A stretch of DNA of 64,000 nt, from NCBI RefSeq assembly GCF_003369915.1, contig NW_022881614.1, positions 14,686,001-14,750,000 on the forward strand, read 5' to 3'. The notes below the pieces were generated by a model, which searched no databases, had not been told where the DNA came from, and worked only from the letters and a program-made list of their open reading frames with translations. How positions within the stretch are numbered: the first letter of the stretch is position 1; each line of letters opens with the position of its first letter. Below, in pieces: positions 33,737-43,200 of this stretch. The DNA comes from Drosophila miranda. Taxonomy: Eukaryota; Arthropoda; Insecta; Diptera; Drosophilidae. The position numbers were made by a program, and so were the translations under genes.

Positions 33737-35335
33737 TTAAATTTGACCAACAGCTAATAATTCAAAGAAGGATTCTGCTCCAATAACAATATATATTCTT
33801 TGTGGCTTGTAGAAATAAGGGTCTGCCAGTGGTAGGTTCTCTGGGATTCGCCAGTCAGTCACATTCACTGACTGGACAGGGTGATAACCTGAAATTGATT
33901 TCAGGATCCAAAAATCAAAGGAGAACTCACTACCATTTATTCGCGACTTCACCACTGTGTGTATTTTATCCTTTACTTGAGAATTAGATTCACCAATTCC
34001 AAGCAAGTTAATACAGGACTCCTCTCTACGGATCTGTAAGCGATTAGCGAGGTCCTCGGTAATAAAATTTGTTTGTGATCCAGAGTCGAGCAGAGCTCTG
34101 GCCAGAATGTGTTCACCGCTCTTAGTTCGGACGCTTACGATCGACGTAGCCAGAATTACCCTGTCCAACGCTGTCGCATGCAAAACATGTGACGTGGAAG
34201 GTTGATTCTGATTTGATGGAGGAGAAGCACTCTCTTGGGGTGGTGGCAACGCGAGACTATTAGCCGACACTGTGTATCGATGCAATAATGTATGATGTGA
34301 GCGGCTGCACACTCGACATTTATTGGCTTTGCATTTTACAACAGCGTGGCCTTTTCGCAGACAATTAATGCATAGGGATGCCGACTTAGCAAACTCAAAC
34401 CTTTGCATCACCGAGAGACGCGAAAATGAAGGGCAATTTGACACTACATGGTCTCCTGAATTGCAGTAGCTACAAGTTTGCTGAGTTCTTCTGTTGGTGG
34501 AAGTGGAAGAACAAGCAAATGAACTGCGATTATGCTGCTTGCTTGGCATGACTTTGTCTTGCCTTGGCTTGGTCGATTCTTCAGCAGAAAGATGCTGGTA
34601 TCGACGATTCAAGACTTTCTCAAAGTCGGACCAAAGCGTCAACTTCTCATAAGTAAGCTGTTCATCCCACTTTTGTTTCGTCACTGGGTCGACTCTGTTT
34701 AAAACGAGATGAATGAGCATTGCATTCGAAATTTTTGTATCATCTCCGATCGACAGTAACGATCCGTAAATCGACGAAACAGTATCGATTAGAGTTCTTA
34801 GAGATGATGCAGATTGATGCGACATTCTCGGCAGATTGAACAATGTGGAAATATTATTCGTGAAAATCAAATAATCGTTGTCATATACTCGTTTTAGGCC
34901 AGCCATGGCCTTTTCATAATTTGCCTCGGTGACTTGGAACGCCTTTATTGTTCCTAATGCTTCATCAGAGAGGCACGAAATCAAATGATTAAATTTTTCG
35001 ATCACCGGTATGCTGTTGTCGCTATGGACTAGTCTCTCAAAAATGCTAATGAAATTTTTGAATTCCGAGTGTTTACCACTAAATTTGGGTAATGCCAATT
35101 TCGGAAGTCTAGCATGAGTTGGGGCTGAAGAAGACACTGGCTTCGTCTCGCTTGCTGCATCAAAGGCGGCGATAAGCGACATTATCTTTCCTTTGGTGAC
35201 AATTATCAGCTCTTCCAACTCGGCTGCATATGCATCATCACCTGTTATGTCCTCGATTTGCTCCTGCAAATGGTTAGCCTTTTCAATTGAAGCATTCAAA
35301 CAATCTAATCTACATTGTAATTCCGGTAATTGCAA
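33737..35335 (-). CDS. gag: BEL Gag with protease domain
   Basis: 532 codons without a stop. The N-terminal coiled-coil-like segment (LQCRLDCLNASIEKANHLQE) is followed by the BEL/Pao Gag region (DUF1759-type; LPKLALPKFSGKHSEFKNFI). Cys-rich knuckles come next (CSYCNSGDHVVSNC; CINCLRKGHAVVKC; CRVCSRSHHTLLH), then an aspartic protease-like DUF1758 region with ARALLDSGSQTNFITEDLAN. It ends in a stop after FFELLAVGQI, where BEL elements normally read on into RT, so a nonsense or frameshift lesion separates gag-pro from pol here. Confidence 0.88.
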   Translation of the reverse strand: MQLPELQCRLDCLNASIEKANHLQEQIEDITGDDAYAAELEELIIVTKGKIMSLIAAFDAASETKPVSSSAPTHARLPKLALPKFSGKHSEFKNFISIFERLVHSDNSIPVIEKFNHLISCLSDEALGTIKAFQVTEANYEKAMAGLKRVYDNDYLIFTNNISTLFNLPRMSHQSASSLRTLIDTVSSIYGSLLSIGDDTKISNAMLIHLVLNRVDPVTKQKWDEQLTYEKLTLWSDFEKVLNRRYQHLSAEESTKPRQDKVMPSKQHNRSSFACSSTSTNRRTQQTCSYCNSGDHVVSNCPSFSRLSVMQRFEFAKSASLCINCLRKGHAVVKCKANKCRVCSRSHHTLLHRYTVSANSLALPPPQESASPPSNQNQPSTSHVLHATALDRVILATSIVSVRTKSGEHILARALLDSGSQTNFITEDLANRLQIRREESCINLLGIGESNSQVKDKIHTVVKSRINGSEFSFDFWILKSISGYHPVQSVNVTDWRIPENLPLADPYFYKPQRIYIVIGAESFFELLAVGQI

Positions 35336-35555
35336 AGGAATCGACCCTTGATCTAATCGATCCTCTAAGCGGCGAATGCTTTTTACTTTTTACACAACAA
35401 ACCACTATTATTTCTATTTATTTATTTATTATTATTAGTATTATTTTTTTTTTTTTTATATGTTTGAACGAGAACGATAATCGAAAACGAATTTGAATTG
35501 AATGTCGAGGCACGAGGTATCAAGGGAAAGAGTCGTTGCAAGTGACGGCCGAAAA

Positions 35556-35649
35556 CAATATACCCGTTAGATACAGGGTAGCGCGTCACTTGGCAAGTAA
35601 CAGCCGATATCAATATACCCGTTAGATACAGGGTAGCGCGTCACTTGGC
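35556..35649. repeat. tandem 39-base repeat, period 55
   Basis: The unit starts CAATATACCCGTTAGATACA and ends CGCGTCACTTGGC, twice, separated by a 16-base spacer. Both units look identical. Confidence 0.9.
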
Positions 35650-35862
35650 GCACCGTTAAGCTCAAGAGCGACAACGAAAATTCTCCGAACAAATACAACG
35701 CAAGCAGCAGTGGAGAAGCGAAAGCGAAAACGAAATAATGCACCGGTGCTGCTGCTTGTATGTATGTGTGGGTATTCTCTATACGCCGTGGCTTGGGTGA
35801 ACGAACGAACAAACTTTGTGAGGTTCTAACGACAAGAAAGGTAGAACAAAATAAAAGGGTGT

Positions 35863-35882
35863 GGGGGGGGGGGGGGGGGGGG
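35863..35882. repeat. G20 homopolymer
   Basis: Twenty consecutive G on the plus strand (C on the element's sense strand) in the BEL leader. The reported length should be read with care, because homopolymers are error-prone in sequencing. Confidence 0.85.
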
Positions 35883-36511
35883 CGACAGTGATTGCAGTAA
35901 ACGAAAGATGTATGTACAGTATGTCAAGAAACTCTTTACACACTGAAAATAAATTAAATTTTTTGACTTTGGATAAGAAAATAATGGCCTTGTATGTATG
36001 TATGTACATATAACTGTTGCGTCCAAATAGAGGTTCACATATGTCTGTATGTGTCGATGTGTATGTATTTATGTGTTTTTAGTTATATTTATGCAATTAC
36101 TAATAAAATGCATGCAATCAAGCTTTACTATATGTATATCATACGTCTGTGCCTAGAATTGAAGGCGATGTGCAATGTTTTCAGCACAAGACACCTCAAA
36201 GAGAGATCTGAATGTCTTTTGCTCAGCCTTCAATTTTCTGCACAAATACCTCTGATTCCTCTTTTGGATCTTTGAATCCAACTGCTACTTTCCTGTCTTT
36301 ATCGCAGGGCATCCCTCGGCGGTAGCAGAATTTGCACAACAATTATTGTTGGCGCGACCGACGCGATGATATTTTACAAATTGATTGCCGATTGCACACA
36401 CACACGACGCGGGCAACGAATATGTTTGCATATGTATACTGCAATTTCTTGTGTCACTGTCACTTATTATTGTTGCCTATAATTCACTTTACAGTCCACC
36501 CGGGGGCGCCA

Positions 36512-36819
36512 TGAAAAATTAGAAGAGTTTTTCTAATCAATTACCGAAAACTTTGGGTGGCTGTAATTTAAATTATTTATTTGGCGGGGCGCAAAACTTG
36601 ATACGCTCGATCTAATTCAAGGTTGGCGAACAACTATATTTTCTTCATAATTCAAATCTCTTACTCTAGCTAACCTACGGTGGCAAAGCGGGGCGAATTC
36701 GCCAAGAGCGAGAGAGCGAGCTTTTATTGCGCTCCCGCTTTGCCCTAGCCTAACTTACACTAGACTTCATAATTCAGATCAATAACTAATAATTGTGGCC
36801 ATGGATGGAAGGTCACGCA
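36512..36819 (-). repeat. BEL right LTR (5' LTR in element sense)
   Basis: 308 bp, same termini as the left LTR. Its outer edge runs into an A6 tract and then the first half of the interrupted Gypsy-A gag. Confidence 0.93.
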
Positions 36820-36933
36820 AAAAAATTCGTGGCTGCACTTTGTTTTCAATGTAGGAGCCGAAGCCAAAGTTTTCCCACACAACTGGCATTTTGGCGCCGG
36901 AGCCGGTTTAGGCGCGTAATCGGGGTTCTCCAT
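36820..36933 (-). pseudogene. Gypsy-A gag N-terminus with first half of a RING-like motif
   Basis: Starts at the ATG at 36931-36933 (MENPDYAPKPAPAPK) and encodes C-x2-C-x13-C-x-H (CQLCGKTLASAPTLK then KCSHE) before it is cut by the BEL LTR. The remaining ligands (H-x2-C-x10-C-x2-C) are on the far side of BEL near 30285-30345. The ligand order matches a C3HC4/RING-H2 pattern, which I do not know as a standard gypsy Gag feature. The start choice rests on the Pro-rich, stop-free context after this Met. Confidence 0.7.
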
Positions 36934-38048
36934 TGTAAACAAAATAAATCAAACTTAATTCCTAACTGTCCTGACAAAAATATGTCCCACAAAAACTACA
37001 CGACAAAACCTAAACATTTACTTATCAAACGCAGACAAAACCAAAGTTAAAAATGTGTTAATAGTAAAACTAAATTAAGTATTCTAGTTAAAAGTCAGAT
37101 AACTTATGCTAGCAAACGTAAGATGACCTAAAAATTCAAAAATAATAAGTAATTGTACGTGAACTCAAATTGCAAAGAGAACTGATTCCTCGTGTTATAA
37201 TTCATAGCTTCCTACGTTGCCAACTTAGGGTCAATGGCCCAGCAAACGCCACAGCTGTTCTCAAGTCTCGCTTCCCTTGTACAGCGAGAGAGCTAGCAAA
37301 TCAACAGCCCTGCCAAATAACACACATGGAATGTAAACCACAAGAATAGAACGCAAAGAAAATGATACGATAAAATAAAGTCATAAAAATTTTTGCCTTA
37401 CGCATAGCTAATCCCCATGCGAAACGGACCCTATGCTAATTGAGACGCCAATTCCTAAGCACAAAAGAAAATGAAAAGAATGTGAACGCGCGCAGACGCC
37501 TTGCACTTGTCGCTGTCTAATCAAAACCAACAACAACTGCATGCGCGAGCCGTGGCCAGCTGCTGCTTTGATTCGCGCCGCTGTCGTCCAAATATCTCGG
37601 CTCGGCACTCTACACTTGAAATGAGCATGCTGCTTCTGATTTCACTCGTGGCCAACGGAATTCTATAATCTAGATTAATCCGAGTATGTCCAACGCGCTA
37701 AAGCTCATCAGCAGCAATGGCTAAGCCTTCCGCACAGTCCTTCAGCCGTGGGCAGGGTTGACTCCTGCCTCAGAAAAAGTAGGGTATTATTAAGATCGAT
37801 GCACTTTTCGAAACGCTCCTCAGACGTGGCCGGATGAAAAGTCAAAACTTCTGCTTCCGTTTTCCGAATCGTCTGACGAGCTCTCTACTTGGTGTTGAGA
37901 AAAGAAGATATTCTTGAGCAATGACCACTTCCAGAGAAACAATTTTGGTCAATGCCGTCTATGCTGAATCGGGAAGTTTTAAAAACAAAAAAAAAGGATG
38001 TCACAGTGTTGATGGTGTCACACCTGAATAGGTGTGGCCCCACGTGAG
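36934..38048 (-). other. Gypsy-A 5' leader
   Basis: ~1.1 kb between the right LTR and the gag ATG. AT-rich, without a supported coding frame. The minus strand next to the LTR reads CTCACGTGGGGCCACACC; I could not assign a standard primer-binding site. Confidence 0.5.
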
Positions 38049-39759
38049 TGATGTTCTTGCCCCCCCTCCTGCTGGTGGCCTATACGCATTATACCGCGAA
38101 TGAAGTAGCGTGTCACGACGAAAATGCTTAACCGGGAGACACTGTTTATGCCTGAATAGAATTGTGGAGGTGTGCTGGAAAGGTATCTCAACTCCGCCTC
38201 TGGGGTTGTCGAGGTCGTGTCGCCCACCCTACCATGGCCATTCCAAACCGTTCGATTTATTGACGGAATGGCCCCTTTGTCCGGGGCGTCCTACATGGGG
38301 AATTTGCCAGCGAAAGCAAAGCGGTAGATTAATACATTATAAAGTTTATTCAATTACTGGCTAAAACAATAACATTACCCGCAAATACCATAATATAATC
38401 GCCCACATTAAAAGAATAGCTAAATGAAATATGTGTATACAATTCCTACAAATACTTGGCTATGTGTCATACAAACGATACACTAAACAAGTCCGAAATG
38501 GACAAACTAACTTGCTTGCTGACTCCGTAATGTTACGAAACCAATTCGAGTGGGCACTTCTCCCTCTCACTCCCGACCGGCCCTAGTTCCCTTGTTTCAA
38601 GTTGTAATTTATCAATAACAGAATTTAAGTCCACTCATACCTTTTCTCCAGTTTATGGCTCCATCGGCGAAAGCGCTTTCCTCGATGAATACCTAAAGCT
38701 GCTGTGGTGGAAGAACACTTAAATGGGCACAAGGTTGGGGGAAATCATATTTGCAGATCGGCGAGAGTCACGAGAAGCCACTACCGGAATCAAATCTAAT
38801 TCTCTCCTAATTAACTCCGCATAGAAATCATAATTAATTACACATTTACAAACACGAATACAATTACTCCGTCAATCCGTTGCTTCCTCTTTTTTTCCTA
38901 TTCTCTTTCTCCCGACTTTCCTGGGCGAAAGGGAACAGCACAAATTCTTGGTGAAAGGTACGCGAAAGCAAAGAAAAGGCCAAACGGCCAATCTCCGACG
39001 GTGCTAGATTGACACTTTCTCTCCGCCGATCTGCTCGCGACCAAGGGACGGGCCCTCCTTATCTGCCGCGTCGCGCTCGACTACTAAAGTGCCGACGCCA
39101 ACGCCTCGGGAAGCTAGCCGCTTGGGGGGACCGAGCGTTCCCCAAATGTCTTCTCCCTCTGCTTCCACGCTCGCTTCTCCGATGGCTTAGCGCTTTCCAG
39201 ACAGTCCCAAAGGTTTAAACGCCACTTTGTTAGGCTTGCGGCTGCTGTTGTTTGCTGGCTGGCTTCCTTGGCCGATCGAATCCGCACTGATTAACTCGAT
39301 TTACTAAGCGCCAAGACTACAAATGGGACAACTCTTTATTCTCCTTTAGACCTTCTCTTCTCTTCCCGCAGCACTTACCCCAACCGGACTCAGCGCTATA
39401 CGGCTTCTGACGACTACATAGCCCACTCGCCTTCAACCAAGAATCTCGCAGTCGAATCTTGGATTTAGATATTTAGATTCCCTAGAGTTTTTCTCTTCAC
39501 TAAATTCTTGGTTTTTCCTTTCCGTCGGACCGATACGCAACCGACTCAATTGACTTTCACGAGGGAATAGCCGATAGGGACGCCAACGTTCTGGCGGCAA
39601 ATCCTCTAACAGGTCCCTGGATGCATTTTCAACAGAGATAGCCTGACGTTTTGACCTGTTACCGTCTTTTTGGTTTCCCCTTGACCTGTCGTTCACCTGC
39701 CACTCTGAGCACTAGATGGCGCCACAAAAAACTTAGCATTCCCTGCTACAAGCGCTACA
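38049..39759 (-). repeat. Gypsy-A right LTR (5' LTR in element sense)
   Basis: ~1711 bp. It shares termini with the left LTR but has ~100 extra bases near 38250-38350 and two short deletions near 38918 and 38950. Indel differences far outnumber those in Gypsy-B1, so either the insertion is older or the two LTRs derive from different copies by recombination. Confidence 0.82.
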
Positions 39760-40129
39760 CCAGGCTGTCCGTTGTATGAAGTGGCAACCAAAATGAACTC
39801 ATCTCCCAGATCTTGAATGTCTGGCGAGCATTAGCGGCGGGGATTGGATTTGATTTCGACAAGCGATGATTGCTGATGAGATGGCGGTTGCCGACTTTGG
39901 GATAAGGCCCCAAACAAGTTTTGATTACCGAATCCAGAAAAAAGTCCTCTTCTTCGTCTAGGATCCGGGGGGTTTTTATGATCCATGGCACGTCTCCTAT
40001 CTGACAAGATGTGTAGGTGTTGTAGCTGAAAGGAAATAGATTTACAGGTACCAGGTGATCGGAAAGCGCAGGGAGTCTGCTGATGTGTGGATGTGTGTAA
40101 CTCCCAGAAGGAAGCATTTCCGACCCCAT
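39760..40129 (-). other. possible host coding fragment beside Gypsy-A
   Basis: An open minus-strand frame has protein-like composition in its middle (VPWIIKTPRILDEEEDFFLD; IKTCLGPYPKVGNR). It starts in DINE-derived sequence and runs out at the Gypsy-A LTR. I do not recognise it. It may be an exon cut by the retrotransposon or a chance frame. Confidence 0.25.
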
Positions 40130-40290
40130 AAAGTATATATATTCTTGATCAGCATCAATATTCGAGACGATATAGCCATGTCTCAGAAACTACAAGAGCT
40201 AGAGCAACCAGATTTTGTGTCCAGACTCCTGTAATATCTCACTATCACAAGTGTATTTGCGGCACCACAAAAACCGAAAATCCACAAAGA
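40083..40290 (+). mobile_element. degenerate DINE/INE-1-like fragment, copy h
   Basis: Contains the DINE core (GGAAGCATTTCCGACCCCAT, AAAGTATATATATTCTTGAT, CAGCATCAAT) and later block remnants (AGAGCTAGAGCAACCAGATT). It is far more diverged than the other copies and lacks the GTCC tract, so it represents an older insertion. Confidence 0.75.
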
Positions 40291-43200
40291 TTGTCCACTT
40301 ATTTAGTAAAACTCTTTTGCAGTTACTTCTCTTTGGCTGTTGCAGCTTCTTCGCTTTTGATGCTTCGGCTTCTGGTGGCAGCTTAATAAACTCATTGGAG
40401 TGTGTGCATTTGGATGGTGGATTCTTTGGTTTCTTCATTTATGTTTTATGTGGATAATATGGTTTGATTTTGGCACCTGCTCCAAGCGGAACTCCAGAGA
40501 GGAGTCCGACAGTGCTGCTGCTGCTACTGCTGCTGTTGCACCTCCAACGCCCACAGCAGCAATTTGTTGGAGTCTTGCCACATCGTTTAATTTCCACACG
40601 CTTCTAAAATGGCTAACAGAGCATAACAATGCTGGTGCTGAGGCTGGAGATGGAGATGGTGCTGGATAGTGGGGAGCTGCCCACACGCGCAGCTACGGCT
40701 GCTGCTGCTTCTTTTCGCTGTGGAAAAACGTGAGCACTTGCGTCGAAGGCGATGGCAGTGGCGTGGGCGCCATAAATCACCGCATGATGAATGTACTCAC
40801 TCTTGGCCAGAAGAAGCAGAAGACGATGAAACGGCAGTGGCAGCAGGAGCAGAGCTTGTTGGAGCTTAATTGGAGCAGCAAATTGTTGCTAAGAATTCGC
40901 CGCCAGAGTCGAGTGCAGCCGAATGGTTGCCTCTTTTGTCTAGCAGCGAATTTAAATAAAAAGTACATTAAGTGGGAGCGCAGCAGGGCAGGGCAGGGCA
41001 CCGGCAAGGGCAGGCACTTGGGTTGGTCAAGCAGATGAGCACTGATATGTTGGGAAACTCTGGACAAATTAATGGCCAAAGTGTGAAGATTCGCAGCGCT
41101 GGGGAATGCGCTGTGCGGCTGCGAGAGTGGGAGCGACTCGGCTGAGACCATAGAACCACCCGCTGTGCATATGAATTGCGAATCTCTCGGATGATGGATG
41201 TGCCAGAGTTAATGATATTGCGGGTCGCAACAGACCTGAGAATGGCTCTGATCTGAGCATTTGAGATAAGAGTAAGCTGCTTCCTCATATTTATGATCTA
41301 GAATTTGATTTGCTTTACTGCATGAATTGAATGGATGCTAGTCCGAAAAATTACCGAATCTACTTTTTAGCGTGATCAAACCGCCTTAGCCTCCACTCCT
41401 GAGAGAATTAGCAACCTTTACCCAATTCCCATGCCCAAACCCGTCACGCATACGCACCGTTGTCTGTCGGATTCGAATCTTAAACCGAATCTGCAAACAT
41501 GCATGCATAATTGCCGTCCAATTGGTGGATGGATGGATGATCAATCATGGATCGTCCCTTGCCAATTTGCATATTGACACCTCTAACGCGTCCCTCGGCC
41601 CTTGTACCACGTACCCCGGTAACGAAACGGTACAAAGTCTTCGATCTTTTTGGTGGATTATTTTTGGAAGCACTTCAAAATGGAAGCGGCGCGGCGCGGC
41701 GGCTTGTGAGAAAGGCACAATAAATAGATACAGATACAAATTCGCATTATTTCGGATGCCCTTTGGCGCCACTTTGATGTGGTTGTGTGATGCTGCCCCA
41801 TTTAACGCTCCATTATTATGATAATTATCATGGGCATGCCACACAAAGGCCGGACCCACTCGGAGTCGAAGAAATTTGCCATCGAGCTGGGCCGGGTTTC
41901 GAGTGTAATTAATCGTAAGTAGCCCACTTGAGGATGGGAGAAAAGGGTCTGTCTCTGATAGGTGAAAAGTAAGAGTGTCCAAGGCTGGGAATGACACATT
42001 GACAGGGCCCACGGAGAAGGAGGAGCTGCTGCAGTTGCACCAGCTCGTTCGACCGACTGACCCACTGACAGCCTGCTCCCGATCTCAATTACCCTTACCA
42101 ATTGTGAAGATGTGTGTTGCATAAACCCCACTAAACAAACAACAAACTAGGGGGCTGACAGACACAGACAGTCGGCTCTCGATCGTCGATCGTCGAACGA
42201 CAGACGGCAAACGACCTTGTCCGCACACAAAACTGTATCAAGTAGCGGCAAGAAATTGGGTGACTGCATTTCGTAGATAAAAGTGAATGTTTAGGGTACT
42301 GAGATCTCGACTGCTGTGCCAACAGCCACCAAAAAATTCCCAACACCAGAGAGAAGAGCCACGAACCCAACTGGATTTCAATGGGATGCGATTGGATTGA
42401 ATTGAATTGGTTTCGCGTTTCGGTTTTGGTTTTGGTTTTGGTTACGCGGCCCACTAAAATACTCGAACGAGAGCGAAATTCATGCAGAAGAGAGCCCTCA
42501 TAGTGGTTAGAAAGTCAAGACCCTTCCAGGTGCCCCGACACCCGACAACATCGAGTCCCAATTTAATTAGGTACTTTAATTGAATGCAATTAAGTAAGCT
42601 GCCACTTATGCAAGAGCAATTTCTGCTCAACTAATTGATTTCTCTGCATCGATTGCTATTCCGATACTGTCTTTTTTGACGGGGATCGAATGTGAGGTGG
42701 AGTCGGTGGGATGAGAATAATGGAAGAGGTGTAGGGAGGAAGCTTCTTCATTACTCTCGGGGTCACCATTTTGTAGTATCTTTGGGTCACCAGAATGTTA
42801 ATTTGTTCTGATCAACACCAGCCAAGGAATAGCGATCAACCCATATTCCTGTCTATTTCCTCATAAATCGTTCTCCATTTTCTTCAATCATTATGCACCA
42901 GATGCACTTGCCCAATTATGCCTCGTCATACCCGCAATCTGACGATTGTATCCTTCCCCGCAGGCAGGGAGGGCATTGTTACCACCACCAGTGTTGGGTC
43001 TTCTGGGTGCCAATTAAACCGCTATTTAGTGCCCAGCATTAAGATCCCTCTGCGCTCTGCTCCCGCTCTAATCTTATTTATGCTCATTGATTTCCCGTCA
43101 GCCTCTTATTGCTGTGTGTGGCAGGTGGATAGCTGCAGATGGAGATAGAGATCCGTTGATCTGCCTTGAATTTGGGTTGTGAAAGAATCGCTGCCAAATA

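Larger units (their letters stand above)
35336..36511 (-). other. BEL 5' leader
   Basis: ~1.2 kb untranslated interior between the right LTR and gag. Contains a 39-base direct repeat (35556-35594 and 35611-35649, period 55), a 20-base G homopolymer at 35863-35882, and TATGTATGTA-type simple sequence. No supported coding frame. Confidence 0.7.
30354..36819 (-). mobile_element. BEL/Pao-class LTR retrotransposon nested in Gypsy-A gag
   Basis: 6.47 kb on the minus strand, with 308 bp LTRs at 30354-30661 and 36512-36819 that begin and end TG...CA and are nearly identical. Contents in order: 1.2 kb leader, gag-protease, RT, RNase H and integrase. The pol contains a stop after the protease part, a deletion after the YVDD motif, and a frameshift near 32790, so the copy is inactive. 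The minus strand next to the right LTR reads TGGCGCCCCCGGGTGG, a plausible primer-binding site. Flanking bases do not show a clean target duplication (an A-run obscures the right edge). Confidence 0.92.
24391..39759 (-). mobile_element. Gypsy-A: LTR retrotransposon interrupted by a BEL element
   Basis: Minus-strand gypsy-class element, ~8.9 kb without the insert. Its ~1.7 kb LTRs lie at 24391-26054 and 38049-39759, and the interior runs 38048 to 26055. Two points identify the repeats as LTRs. The edge starting TGTAGCGC (minus strand) abuts pol at the left but host DNA at the right, and the other edge does the reverse. Gene order is leader, gag with RING-like start, protease, RT/RNase H/integrase. 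The BEL element at 30354-36819 splits gag. Further lesions: a frameshift in gag near 30115, one between protease and RT near 28830, and loss of the RT active-site tyrosine. I found no clear target-site duplication. Confidence 0.85.

Noticed and set aside
35556..35649. CRISPR-like array
   Set aside because: Only two units with one 16-base spacer in a eukaryotic retrotransposon leader.
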